Shown here in pieces: positions 1-10,327 of a DNA stretch of 64,000 nt. The notes beneath the pieces were generated by a model that was given only the letters and a program-made list of their open reading frames with translations, was not told where the DNA came from and ran no database searches. The position numbers and the translations under genes are program-made. The stretch's first letter is position 1, and every line of letters starts with the position of its first letter. This stretch comes from Sporothrix humicola. Its lineage: Eukaryota > Ascomycota > Sordariomycetes > Ophiostomatales > Ophiostomataceae. The DNA is taken from assembly GCA_021396245.1 (NCBI GenBank), contig WNYE01000003.1:124001-188000 (forward strand). The letters run 5' to 3'.

Positions 1-1491
1 GCAGTGTGTTGGGGTCTCCCTTGCAAGGTCCTTTGGCCCCGTTTTCTTCTTTTCTTCTTTGTTGCCTTCCATTTCTGGGGCCCTTGCACACTGCAAGTTG
101 GTGACGCTCGCTCGCTCGGTCAAGCCATTATCTTGTGGCCGGAATGAGTCTCGGCGAAGCTAAACCCCTCGGAAATGTTGGGCCTTTCTATGACTTGCAT
201 GGCTTGCATGTGGGCATCGCTGAAAGATCGAATGCAGCTCTCAGGTACTAGAGCTGCTGCGCCTCGCATTGTCGGAGACACAGAACGATTGGAAATTTGC
301 CGTCGAGCCGAAGATTGTTGGACAAAAATTTGAGGATGCAAGTTGAGGCTAGAATTTCTCCGTAAAATTGCACACTTCGGGCCAAAAAACAAAAACACGA
401 GATGTCAAAAGGCGTGGCTCTAGACAACCGACACCCGAACAGGAAAGAGTACTCTTTTGAGGCTCTCGGATGGCAAGAGCGATCAACAAAAACACTAAAT
501 GGCAAGAACGAATAGGGGTAAACCAAACACAGCAACGTGCACTCAGCAGTGGCAGGCGCAACTGGGTCGAGATGCGCTCAACTCGGGCAGGCACAACCGA
601 GGGGAAGCAAGAATCTTACTATCAAGTTGTTCGTCTGTGACTCCCCGGCAAGCACGATCCAGTCACTACAGCACGAGGAAGGCACGACCGTCTGCGCCAG
701 GACGAGTCATTTCTGTACCACAAAATAAGTCTGGGTCGGTGAATAAAATTCGTTGCACGGCCAAGAACGATATACTTATGTCGATGTGCATCGCCAGAAA
801 ACAGGGCTGGCACTGGGATACATCAAGTAACAGGCAGCAGTCAAAAGAGGACGGCATGCGGCAGGCGAGCGGCTAGATCGACGCACGACAATTTTTCTGT
901 GGCACGTTCTGTTCTTGGACGTTCGCGGAATACGGAAACACATTTTGTGCATAGATGAATCCGTCTGATGAAACGGTCCTTTGCTTTTCAAGGCGAAAGG
1001 TGGCCGCTCTAACGGGCCTCTTACAAAATTCAACGACGGGGCTGGCATATCGACGAGGCGGGGATATTATTGACAAAATATGAGGCAACAATCATGGGAC
1101 AAAAAATCAGCTTCTTCCTGAAAATATCACGTGCTAAATCTGCAAAAAATAACTGTGCTTCTTTCCTTTGCAAAATGCAAATCTGGTGAACTGATGCGAA
1201 GTGCATTGTTTTGTAATTGCCCAAAATGGAAAGAAGGCTGTGGTCCACTTTTGGAAGGCGGTGAATGGTCTCTCCAGTTTGACCGCCGAATTTTTTCTGC
1301 CAGCCCAAAAATAAATTTCTTAGCGCATCGAGCCTGCCCTGAGACCGCTGGAGCTTTTTGCTGCAGCAAAACAATCGACGAACGAATTGACGACGAGAGG
1401 CTTTGGTCGACATTCTCAACCAATCTGCCTCATTCTACCTCGAAATCCTTCCAACCCCTTCCTATATACCTAAACACCACATCTCGACATA
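1..1491. other. Intergenic region upstream of POL5
   Basis: No gene is recognisable in these 1.5 kb. The open frames present are short, have mixed codon use and resemble nothing I know. A CACGTG palindrome lies at 1128-1133, about 360 bases before the POL5 start. The last 70 bases are C/T-rich and probably belong to the POL5 leader. Confidence 0.6.
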
Positions 1492-4400
1492 ATGGGCAAG
1501 AGAAAGCGGTCGGGCAAGGCCAATGGCCAAGCCCAGAACAACGGCAACAAGCGGGCCCGGATCGTCGATATGGACGACAGCGACGCCGAGAACCAAACGA
1601 CCGGCACCCTCCCCGTCAAGTTTGCCCCCGGCGAGAGCCCCGAAGAGAAGGAGGCCCTGCTGAGCAACAAGGAGCTGTTTGCGTCCGACCTGTCGCGCGC
1701 CGACCACGACCGCGAGCGCCGGCTATACAAGCTTCTGGGAAGCGCCGATGTCGAGGACCGAATCCGGGCGGCAGATGTGATTGTGTCGGCACTTTTGGGC
1801 AGCAGCCAGGCTGAGAAAACTGAAGAGTCAAAGTCAGTGTCCGAGGCTGTGCTGCTGCGGCACCTCGAGCGCCGTCTGCTGCGAGGACTTGCCAGCGGCA
1901 GCGAGGCGTCCCGTGTTGGCTTCAGCTACGTCCTGTCGGAACTGCTTGGCCAGCTCTTTGGCCGGAAAGAGGAGGAGACTACTGACGAAACGACTTCGAA
2001 AACGAAACCCGACTATGCATCGACCTACCCCAACCTGACGTTCGACAAGCTCCTCGACCTGCTCATCGAAAAGACCAAGCCGGCGGCCAACCTGCCCGGC
2101 CAAGAAGAACGCGACCACTACTGGGGCCTACTGTTTGGCCTTCAGAGCTTCGTTGAGTCTGGCATTCTGTTTGGCCCTGGCGACAATGGCCGCGTGAGCT
2201 TCTGGGATACACTGTTGGGCCACCTGCTGCAGCTCGGACATAAAAAGGTGTGGCTGCGGTCGCAGGCGTGCTTTGTGGTTGTGCAGGCGATTGCCCGCGG
2301 CCGGCTGCCGGATGAGAAGACGGTGGCTGCCACGCTCCAGATTGTGGCATCCGACGCCAACGGCGACAGCCTGGCCAAGACGCCCGAGGGTCTGGGCATG
2401 TGGCTGGCCGCGACAGCCCGATTCCCCGAGATGGCTCTGCCGGCGCCCTGGACAGCACCGCTGGCGCCCGGTTCACACAAGGACGTTGTGGCCGTGCTCA
2501 AGAGCGGCAGCGACGATAGCCAAAACAACAGCGAACCGGGGGCGAAGGGCTTGAAGCAGGGCAACGCATCGGCACAGCTGCACTTTGTGTGGGATCTGAT
2601 CCTGGGCGCTCTGCTCGTTGGCCCGGGTGCCGGTGGCAAGCGTTTTGATGCTTTCTGGGTCGCTGTTGTCGACCAGGTCTACTTTGCCAAGAACGCAACC
2701 GACCACCAGAAACTCACAGGCTTCAAGATCTTCCAAAAGGCGCTGGCTCTCTGCACTGCGCTGGTTGAGGCCGGCGAGGACGTCGAAACGGCCATCCGCC
2801 CCAGCCTGTTTAGCAACAACTTGATGACCTGCCTTATGAACCAGGCCTCGAACCCGACACCTCGTCTGCATCGTGCCGCCGTCCAAGTGCTCAAGGTGAT
2901 TGAGCGCCAGGTCGAGGAGAATCCACGAATTCTCACGTCTATCCTAGCTTGCTTGCTTGGCAGTGCGCCACAGTCCCACGGTGTCTACGAGTTTGACGAG
3001 CGCGTCAAAGGCACGGGCGACGGCACGCGGCCCGTCGAGAAGATCCTGCGGTTTTCCGACAACGAGAGTATTGAGGAAGTCGTGCGTCTGCTGCGCACGG
3101 GTGCTCTGCAGGCACCGGATGTCAACAGCGACCAGAAGCCCTTCCGGACCTATGCCGAGTACCTCTTCCGTCTAGTAAGTCGTGCTGGCGCCGAGGCTGC
3201 CGCTACAAGCCAGGCCGGCGAGGTGTCTGTTAGCAGCATTGCCTTCCAGGCCCTGGCCGAGCTCGCCTACCCTGCTGCTGGATCAGTGGCTGCGGCTGAG
3301 GCCACCAATGGCGAGAAGAAGAAAAAGAAGTCCAAGGCTGCACCCGCACCTGTTGATTATGCCTCCGCCTTCCCCGAACTCAACGAAAAGACGCTGGCAG
3401 CCAGCCGTAAGTCTCTGCTATCGGCCGCTGGCGCACTCCTCAAGCGCCCTGACGACTTTGCTTCGTTCTGCCGGACGGTGCTTGCCATCGAGCCCGAGTC
3501 GGTCGGCGTCGCCATGACGGGCGAAATTGAGACGCGCGTGCTTGCGGCGCGGTATCAGCTCAAGCAACTGCTGGCCTCGTTTGATGCTGCTGCCACAAAC
3601 GGCAAGGCATCCAAGAAGAACAGCGATGCTGCCGCTGCTTCGCGTGCCCGCCAGGGCCTGGCCGTTCTTTTGTCCGTGTCCCTCCTGCAGCTGTACCACG
3701 AGCCGCGGGCCGACGCTATCGAGGTCCTTGACGACATCCAGGCCTGTGGTGACAAGTTGACCGCCGCTCTGGCGAGAAGCTCCAAGGCCAAGAAGGAGGA
3801 GCCCAAGGAGAAGAAGGGCAAGAAGGCGAAGAAGGCTGCTGAGGAAGACGAGGGTGAGCACGACCACGAGCACGGCGAGCCCGACATTGGACAGGTTCTG
3901 ACCGAAGTCCTTCTGTCCCTGTTGGCCGAGTCGTCACAGTTGACGCGCCAGACGTCGCTCCAGGTCTTTGAAGCGTTTACGCCGTTCATGTCGGCCGAGG
4001 CGCTGGACAACCTTACGGACGTGCTGGCAGCCGAGGAGAACACTTCTGGCTACCGTCAGCTGTTCAACCAGGAGGGTGAGGACGAGGAGGAGGACAGCGG
4101 TGACGAGGATGGTGATGACGACGACGACGATGACAATAGTGTTGAGATGATGGACATGGACGCCGACGGCGACGTGGCCGCACTGGCCGAGGGTGTCGAA
4201 TCTAGTGATGAGGAGGATAGTGATGACAGCGATGAGGAGTCTGATGAAGAGGACGAGGAGGAGGGCGACAAGGCAAACGGCAAGAAGGACGATGCCGCCG
4301 AGGATAGCCTCGAGGCTGCTCTCCGCAAGACATATGGCGGGATCCTCCTTGAGGATGGCGACAAAGATGACAAGGAAGACGACGACAGCGACAACGAGTC

Positions 4401-5052
4401 AGACATGAGCGACGAGGCCATGCTGCGTCTCGACGACCACCTGGCCAGCCATCTCTCCCTGATCCGCAATAAGACGGACAGCCACAAGAAGGAGCGTGAT
4501 GAGGCTCGCAAGCGGGTCGTTGGGTTCAAGCACCGCGTGCTGGACCTGGTCGAGACGTACGTCAAGAAGGCGCCGTCTCTGACCGACGGATCGGTCAGCC
4601 TCATCCTGTTGTTCCGCCTGCTTCTGCCGCTCGTTGTTTTGGTCCGCGACACCAAGGAGCCGGCCCTGTCCCAGAAAGCTGCCCGCATTGTGCAGGAGGT
4701 GCCCAAGCAGCTGAAGAAGGGCCGTTCCTCGGACACCACGGCAACTACACAGGCTGTTGACCTTGAAGATGCTATCAGCATCCTCGAGGAGCTGCATGTG
4801 GCGGCCAACGACAAGACGGAGAACCGGGCGTTTGCCGCAGCCGTGTCGACAGCCAGTCTGGCGATTGCGTCGACGCTGTGGGCATCCACTGCGGCCGGCA
4901 GCGATGAGCGCAAGGAGGCATACCAGCGCGTTGCGGACGTATACCGCGCAACACAGGATGGATGGGTGCTGGATGGCTGGAGCGTGCGGCCGTCGCTGTT
5001 TACGGACTGGTACAACTGGTGCCAGAACTCGGCGCGGGAAGCAACAAAGTAG
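1492..5052 (+). CDS. POL5: POL5 / MYB-binding protein 1A-like nucleolar protein
   Basis: Single uninterrupted exon of 1,186 residues, starting at an ATG preceded by a C/T-rich leader. The basic N-terminus (KRKRSGK, then KRARIVDMDD) looks like a nuclear or nucleolar signal. The body is helical and HEAT-like. A Lys-rich stretch lies near residues 763-782, and a long Asp/Glu-rich block spans roughly residues 863-970, followed by a conserved helical C-terminus. This order matches the Pol5/MYBBP1A family (historically 'DNA polymerase phi/V'). That family acts in rRNA synthesis and 60S assembly and is not a working replicative polymerase. UTP8 and RCL1, also ribosome-biogenesis factors, lie in the same window but are not co-transcribed. 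The family name is confident; any polymerase activity should not be inferred. Confidence 0.88.
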   Translation: MGKRKRSGKANGQAQNNGNKRARIVDMDDSDAENQTTGTLPVKFAPGESPEEKEALLSNKELFASDLSRADHDRERRLYKLLGSADVEDRIRAADVIVSALLGSSQAEKTEESKSVSEAVLLRHLERRLLRGLASGSEASRVGFSYVLSELLGQLFGRKEEETTDETTSKTKPDYASTYPNLTFDKLLDLLIEKTKPAANLPGQEERDHYWGLLFGLQSFVESGILFGPGDNGRVSFWDTLLGHLLQLGHKKVWLRSQACFVVVQAIARGRLPDEKTVAATLQIVASDANGDSLAKTPEGLGMWLAATARFPEMALPAPWTAPLAPGSHKDVVAVLKSGSDDSQNNSEPGAKGLKQGNASAQLHFVWDLILGALLVGPGAGGKRFDAFWVAVVDQVYFAKNATDHQKLTGFKIFQKALALCTALVEAGEDVETAIRPSLFSNNLMTCLMNQASNPTPRLHRAAVQVLKVIERQVEENPRILTSILACLLGSAPQSHGVYEFDERVKGTGDGTRPVEKILRFSDNESIEEVVRLLRTGALQAPDVNSDQKPFRTYAEYLFRLVSRAGAEAAATSQAGEVSVSSIAFQALAELAYPAAGSVAAAEATNGEKKKKKSKAAPAPVDYASAFPELNEKTLAASRKSLLSAAGALLKRPDDFASFCRTVLAIEPESVGVAMTGEIETRVLAARYQLKQLLASFDAAATNGKASKKNSDAAAASRARQGLAVLLSVSLLQLYHEPRADAIEVLDDIQACGDKLTAALARSSKAKKEEPKEKKGKKAKKAAEEDEGEHDHEHGEPDIGQVLTEVLLSLLAESSQLTRQTSLQVFEAFTPFMSAEALDNLTDVLAAEENTSGYRQLFNQEGEDEEEDSGDEDGDDDDDDDNSVEMMDMDADGDVAALAEGVESSDEEDSDDSDEESDEEDEEEGDKANGKKDDAAEDSLEAALRKTYGGILLEDGDKDDKEDDDSDNESDMSDEAMLRLDDHLASHLSLIRNKTDSHKKERDEARKRVVGFKHRVLDLVETYVKKAPSLTDGSVSLILLFRLLLPLVVLVRDTKEPALSQKAARIVQEVPKQLKKGRSSDTTATTQAVDLEDAISILEELHVAANDKTENRAFAAAVSTASLAIASTLWASTAAGSDERKEAYQRVADVYRATQDGWVLDGWSVRPSLFTDWYNWCQNSAREATK

Positions 5053-5684
5053 GGCGAGGGAACATAAAAAGAGGGCGTGCATTTCATCGGATTTTTAATT
5101 CATCGCATTTTCATAGACACTGGATACCTAATTTCTACATCTCATCGCAACTTGTGTATATATCATTCATCATTCGTCTTCTTGTCAACAACTCTGTCTC
5201 TTTGTGATATCTATCCCGCGAAGTCTCCTATAAGAGCTCCACATCCAGTAGCTTCCTCCACGTACGGCCATAGATACTGGAAAATACGGGATCCCGTCCG
5301 CTCTCCCCTAGTCAAACCAATAATCGGCGGATTAGTAGTTGGGTCGGTGACGACCAGCGAATACCCGCTGCTGTACGTTTTTTTATCTCTTTAGATGAGG
5401 CTCTTCTTTTTTGGTTATTTTATTTATGTAATACTTCGTTTTGCCCCTTCTTCTTTTTGGACTTTAGAAGCCCTTTGGAGACACCATGTGTATATCACGA
5501 GAAAGGAACGTGCTCTTGAGTAAAATCGCAATACTTTAAAGACAACGGAAGCAGCCAAGTGTCTATGTCTGTCGCTGCATGCTATAATACATTTCATCCA
5601 TTTCAGGCTCAAACTCCGTACACTTGTTATGATCCATGAATGTCATTGTGCCTAACCATAGTTTATCCCGTTCTCCACCCGGGC
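5053..5684. other. Convergent 3' flanks of POL5 and proteasome alpha7
   Basis: AT-rich spacer between two genes that end towards each other. A TTTATT-rich patch near 5412-5425 would read AATAAA-like on the minus strand and could serve the proteasome gene. No coding potential was recognised. Confidence 0.55.
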
Positions 5685-6653
5685 CTACTCATCATCTTCC
5701 TCCATCTTGTCATCGTCCTTCTTGTCGTCATCGTCGTCGTCGCCCTCGAGGCTCTTCTTGGCCAGACGCTCGGCTTCGAGCCGCAGCGCCCGCGGGACCT
5801 CGACGTGACGGCCGCCTGTCGGGCCCTCGACCGTGCTGATCCACGTCATCTCCAGCTCAAACTCCTTGTCCTTGTTGTCGTCGTGTGCGACGTAAATAAT
5901 GCGTGCGGCCTCCTTGACGCCCTGCTCCAGGGACAGACCGCCCTCGTCGCCGTCGCCCTGCAGATCGAGCTTCTCGAGCTCGGCCTTGGCTGCCTGGCGG
6001 CCCTTGCCCGTGGCCGCGCCGTAGTAGCCCCAGTACAGGCCCGACGGCTCGAGCATGTAGAGTGCGGGACCGCCGTGCTTCTTGCCGGCCACACGACCGC
6101 CTGCACCGACCTTGGGGCCCGAACCGACCTCGCCGTCCACGGGCTGGTCCTTGTCGCTGTCGAAACCGGCCAGGATCGCTGTGACACCAAACGGCCGCAC
6201 GGACTGGTACAGTGTGTACGCCTGCAGGAAGCCGCCGACGCGCGAGGCCAGCTCGCTCGTGGCAATGGGCGCCTTGAAGGTCTCGCGCCAGTTCTGGGCC
6301 TCGTCGCGGGCACGATCCACTAAATGGCGGCCATCGGGCGTCATGCCCGAGAATGCAATGCCGAGATGGCGGTCGACGGTGGCGATGCGGCGGTTGGCGC
6401 CCGGTTTCAGCAGCTTGGAGCCGACAATCTTTTCGACGGCAAGGACAACGCCGTCGCGGCAGCGGATGCCGATGGAGGTGCCGCCATTTTCGACGGCCTT
6501 GTTGGCGTATTCGACCTGGAAGTTGCGGCCGTCGGGGGAGAAGATGGAGTTGGCGAGATCGTAGCCGGTTCCTATGGAGGTCTGGGGGAGGTGAGAGTTA
6601 GCAGATGATTGATGTAGGAGGGAGTGTCAAGCTTCAGCAAGCCGACATACCAT
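5685..6653 (-). CDS. PRE10: 20S proteasome subunit alpha7 (PRE10/PSMA3 type)
   Basis: Two exons on the minus strand. Exon 1 is the ATG alone (6653-6651). The intron (6650-6582) begins GTATGT, has a CTAAC branch site and ends CCCCCAG. Exon 2 (6581-5685) continues T-S-I-G-T-G-Y-D. The 299-residue product has the alpha-subunit N-terminal signature (GYDLANSIFSPDGRNFQVEYA). The G-T-S-I-G-I and K-L-L-K-P-G-A-N-R-R-I-A-T-V-D-R-H blocks are typical of alpha7. The very acidic tail (D/E/K-rich, about residues 275-299) is also characteristic of this subunit and contacts the regulatory particle. Alpha subunits are structural and gate the core particle; they have no catalytic Thr. Starting at the internal Met at 6344 would remove about 80 conserved residues, so the spliced start is preferred. 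Confidence 0.93.
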
Positions 6654-7661
6654 TTTGAAGGTTGGGAGAGGAGGATGTGGGAGAGTCGAGAAGAAGAGGG
6701 AGGAGACGGAGGTCGAGGATGAAAGGTCAAAGACAGTCGAATCGAATTGATTGTAGACAATCGAAAATCGAAATACAAAGTGTGTGCTGCGTTGGACGAG
6801 GTGACGGTGAATTGGCAGCTGCGATGACAACAAACTGGAGACTGGGATCGAAAGGCTGAAGTTGAATGGCGACGACGTGGTTGCGTGGAGCCTCAGAGAA
6901 GCTCTTGTGCTAGCCAGGCAAACAGGAGCTGTCGCGTTGCTGTGCCCAGTGAGAGCGGTGGCCGGTGCTGGAGACTAGCCAAACAGCGGGCAGCCTGAAA
7001 AGTGTGGCGCGAGCATTCTCAGCCACATATGAGAGGGGACAGTGCATTATACCGTGCTAATTAATAATATGCACTTCTAGTTTTCATCCCACTCACGCCA
7101 AAGAACAGGCACAGGCACGCAGCCAATCAGGTGTAAAGGCTTGTAACCTTGTCAGAGCTGTTGGGAGGGGAGCTTCTCTCCTCAACAAACAGCTTCCGTT
7201 GAGCTGTCAAAGGTGGGATATGTAAAAAAATGACATCTGTGGATAATAATAACTTCATGTTTTGGTAAATTTCCTCTCCAATGCACTCGATAATCTTATA
7301 GCCTACATGTCGTACGTCGAAAAGCGTCGTGTCAGGCCGCAATGCTCGGGTTTCGGTTGCAGCAATCGGCGATTTGTAGGCAAGATCGTGCAAAGGCGTT
7401 AGACGAAATTTCCTCTTTTTTTGCTTTTTTTGCACCAAAATATCACTCATTGTCGTGGTGTGTCACACGATAAGGGCGTGATGAGGGGCACGATCGTACT
7501 CAAATGCAAATTTGCTTTGATTCCGACAATTCTACGTTTCAACGCAATGTTGATATCATTCCCTGTCTTTGTAACTTCCTATAGCTATCCGTACTCCGTA
7601 CCCAAATCTCAAGCAGTTTCATTTCGTACTCCATAACTTGCAACGCCCGTAAACAACATTA
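6654..7661. other. Intergenic: proteasome alpha7 promoter and carbonic anhydrase 3' flank
   Basis: About 1 kb with no recognised gene. It should hold the alpha7 promoter (right side of its start) and the carbonic anhydrase terminator. A CCAAT box is present near 7113. I did not find a PACE (GGTGGCAAA) Rpn4-type element. A 107-codon minus-strand open frame (7450-7127) is listed under rejected items. Confidence 0.5.
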
Positions 7662-8555
7662 CTACTCCGTCAGGTTGTAGATCTTCTGGATGTCCTGGAG
7701 GATCTTCTTGAAGTCGACGTTGAGGTCCTTGAGCAGACCGTCGTGGAAGTCAAAGACCCAGCCGTGGACGATGGGGAAGCCGTTCTTGGCGTACATCTTC
7801 TGGACGGCGGCGGTCTTGATGATGTTGCGGCACTGCTCCACGACGTTGAGCTCGACCAAGCGGTTGTAGCGCGCGGCCTCGTCCTCGATGGCGTCGAGCT
7901 CGGCCTCATGCAGGCGGTAGACGTCGCGGATGTTGCGCAGCCAGGGGTTGAGCAGACCCAGGTCCTTGGGGGTCATGGCGGCCTTGATGCCGCCGCAGCC
8001 GTAGTGGCCGCAGACGACAATGTGCTTGACGTGCAGGTGCTCGACGGCGTAGTTGACGACGGCCATGACATTGACGTCAATGTTGCACACGAGGTTGGCA
8101 ATGTTGCGGTGCACAAAAGCCTCACCGGGGCCGAGGCCGGTGATCTGCTCGGCGGGGATGCGCGAGTCGCTGCATCCGATCCAGAGGTACTCGGGGTTCT
8201 GGCCGGCGGCGAGCTTGTCGAAGAAGGAGGGGTCCTCGCCGCGCTTCTGGGCGGCCCAGTTGCGGTTGTTCTCGAAGACGCGGTCGTGCGTCTGCTGGAG
8301 GTACTTGGTGACGTCGTCGGCGGCCATTTTGGACCAAGGGGCGTGGTGGCCGGAGGTGGTTGAGAAGTTGGAGGAGATGGTGGTGGGGGATGTCTTGAGA
8401 GGAGTGGAAGGCGAGTTCGAAGACTTGGGAGCAGCTAGGGGAGCAAAGACGGAGAAGGAGCGACGGGAGGCGGCAGTCAGTCGAGTGACGGAAGGAGCAG
8501 ACGTTGATGTCGAGAGCAGGGATCGCAAGAGGATTGGGCGTTGCAGCAACGGCAT
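7662..8555 (-). CDS. NCE103: Beta-class carbonic anhydrase, probably mitochondrial
   Basis: Single exon of 297 residues from the ATG at 8555. An in-frame ATG 42 bases upstream (8597) exists, but the extra 14 residues look like leader. The first ~85 residues are rich in Arg, Ser and Thr with few acids (MPLLQRPILLRSLLS...), as expected for a mitochondrial presequence. The conserved enzyme begins near the internal Met of MAADDVTKYL, which may be a second, cytosolic start. Zinc-site residues are visible as C128 and D130/R132 (CSDSR) and H184 and C187 (CGHYGC). The enzyme interconverts CO2 and bicarbonate and feeds bicarbonate to carboxylases. Carbamoyl-phosphate synthase, which uses bicarbonate, is encoded in the same window, but this is not evidence of co-regulation. 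Divergent from the GFA-domain gene. Confidence 0.93.
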   Translation of the reverse strand: MPLLQRPILLRSLLSTSTSAPSVTRLTAASRRSFSVFAPLAAPKSSNSPSTPLKTSPTTISSNFSTTSGHHAPWSKMAADDVTKYLQQTHDRVFENNRNWAAQKRGEDPSFFDKLAAGQNPEYLWIGCSDSRIPAEQITGLGPGEAFVHRNIANLVCNIDVNVMAVVNYAVEHLHVKHIVVCGHYGCGGIKAAMTPKDLGLLNPWLRNIRDVYRLHEAELDAIEDEAARYNRLVELNVVEQCRNIIKTAAVQKMYAKNGFPIVHGWVFDFHDGLLKDLNVDFKKILQDIQKIYNLTE

Positions 8556-9205
8556 GGTGCAATTGGGTTGTGGTCTCGGTTTAAAACAATCTCTCATAAA
8601 AAAAAACTCGAAAATAATTAGGAGATACTAGTGGTTCTCAGCGGTCCGTAGTGACACCTCATGCACGCATCGGGGCTTGCGTTTTCTTGCGTTTTCTTCG
8701 CTCCGGTTTTTAACCTTTTCTCGTCCGCGGGCCACAGACAAAGAAATGCCCAGCGAATTGGGCTGAACCGGAGGGGGCCGAGGGGCCTGGAGAGAAGGAG
8801 AAAAGAGCGAAAAAGGCGTTGAAAAGGGGGGTTCTAGACTGCCAATAGGGCGCCAGACGTTCGGGTTGACAGCGCCATGACGTCAATTGCCAGGCGTGAA
8901 CACCGCTGACAGGCGCTGGTAACCGCTAACGCTGGCAATTTAAGGCGCACGCTGGCATCTGTCGGCGTTTTCAGCGCCCTGCTAGCCGGGCATTAGCGTG
9001 CATCTAGGAACGTCTGTTGGCGAACACCCGCTGTAATGTTCGTTCCTTCGCAGTTCGTGGTATCAACACGCGTCAAGCACAGGCCACGCGGCCTAATTCA
9101 TTACAACTGTGGGGTAAAGTCTCCAGAGCCTCACTTACACTGCAAACATAATACTTCTCACCTTTGACAACTTCATCATTCAACATCGTCGTCGTCAACA
9201 GCACA
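8556..9205. promoter_or_regulatory. Divergent promoter region, carbonic anhydrase / GFA protein
   Basis: A 650-base spacer between two genes that start away from each other. It contains a perfect TGACGTCA palindrome (8878-8885), a CCAAT (about 8841), an ACGCGT (about 9068), and a GC-rich stretch at 8850-9000. In that stretch ACGCTGGCA occurs twice and GGCGC-type words recur. Binding is inferred from consensus only. Confidence 0.5.
8878..8885. promoter_or_regulatory. CRE-like palindrome TGACGTCA
   Basis: Exact 8-bp ATF/CREB consensus in the shared promoter of carbonic anhydrase and the GFA protein, about 320 bases from each start codon. Function is inferred from the match alone. Confidence 0.4.
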
Positions 9206-10327
9206 ATGGCATCCGAATCGTCATCATCCCGCACACTCACTGCGCAGTGCATGTGCAAGGCCGTGCACTTTACCGTGACGGTTCCGACGTCGTCTCTCCC
9301 GCTCGGCGTGCACATGTGCCACTGCTCCGTCTGTCGCTTGACCCACGGGACGTATACTTGCTTTCATGCACCGCTTCCGGCTGGCGTGCGGCCAGAGTTT
9401 GTTGCGCCGTCTTCTCTTGAGGAGACGACGACAGGCTACAGGCATGCGACGGCCGCTGCTACGCGTTACTTTTGCAAGACGTGCGGTGCACACATTGGCG
9501 ACGATGACTACGACTCTGCCACCCAAACAACCCCAGAGAATGCCGAGTGGCGGATCTCTTCGTCGCTCTTTGGAGAAGGCCTGCACGACGACGGCAGCCC
9601 CAACCAAGCGTTTTCGCTGCGGACGCATGCCAATACCGACTCGGCCCCCTCGGGCTTTCACGAGTTTTTGCCCAAACTCGGCGACCGTGTCTTGAACAAA
9701 TGGAACCCGAAACCGGGGGATGCAACGGATGTATCGTACTCTCCGGCGGCTCCAGAGTACGATGCGGACGGCAGAGAAGTGTTGAGGGCCGCCTGCCACT
9801 GCGGGGGTGCATCTTTTACGATCACTCGCCCCAAAGACACACCCGGCCTCGACGCCATTGTCGACAAGGCAAAGCATGTGCTGTCCCCTGAGTTCCCGGA
9901 CCGGTGGGTCGGCTGTCTCGATGCGTGCGACGACTGCCGGCTTGTCAGTGGCGGACATGTTATCGGCTGGGTGGAGCTGCCCGTTGCCAGTTTCTCGCCG
10001 CCTGTCCCCCAGACCCTTGAAGTGGGAACGCTCAAACAATACAAGTCTTCTGAGAGAGCCTTGCGTGCTTTCTGTGGTGTCTGCGGTGCCACCGTCTTAT
10101 TCAGGCGCACCGACCGCGGCGACAGCACGACTTTTGACCTGGCCAGTGGTCTGTTGCAAGCGCCCGAGGGTGTTTCGGCGAGCAAATGGGTGCACTGGCG
10201 GGACGGCCGCCTCATTTATTTGAAGAGTGCCCAGCGATACCATGCCGACTTTGGCAACAGCCTCAAGGATGGGTTTGCCGAGTGGGCGGCCAAGACCTAT
10301 GGCATTGAACCGAAGGCGGATGCCTAG
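9206..10327 (+). CDS. Double GFA-domain (CENP-V/GFA zinc) protein
   Basis: Single exon of 373 residues from the ATG at 9206 in a CACAATGGC context; no earlier in-frame ATG exists. Two glutathione-dependent formaldehyde-activating (GFA) modules are in tandem. The first has C-M-C near residue 16, CHCSVC near residue 42 and FCKTCG near residue 90. The second has CHCGG near residue 196, C-x3-C-x2-C (CLDACDDC) near residue 237 and FCGVCG near residue 282. These cysteine sets match the zinc-binding pattern of the family. Members bind small thiol adducts or are uncharacterised, and a role in formaldehyde detoxification should not be assumed. The tail (WAAKTYGIEPK) resembles other fungal members. The tandem layout is common in fungi, so I see no sign of fusion or damage. 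Confidence 0.85.
   Translation: MASESSSSRTLTAQCMCKAVHFTVTVPTSSLPLGVHMCHCSVCRLTHGTYTCFHAPLPAGVRPEFVAPSSLEETTTGYRHATAAATRYFCKTCGAHIGDDDYDSATQTTPENAEWRISSSLFGEGLHDDGSPNQAFSLRTHANTDSAPSGFHEFLPKLGDRVLNKWNPKPGDATDVSYSPAAPEYDADGREVLRAACHCGGASFTITRPKDTPGLDAIVDKAKHVLSPEFPDRWVGCLDACDDCRLVSGGHVIGWVELPVASFSPPVPQTLEVGTLKQYKSSERALRAFCGVCGATVLFRRTDRGDSTTFDLASGLLQAPEGVSASKWVHWRDGRLIYLKSAQRYHADFGNSLKDGFAEWAAKTYGIEPKADA

Noticed and set aside
7127..7450. 107-codon minus-strand frame before the carbonic anhydrase 3' end
   Set aside because: AT-rich codon use unlike neighbours and no family resemblance; cannot be supported as a gene.
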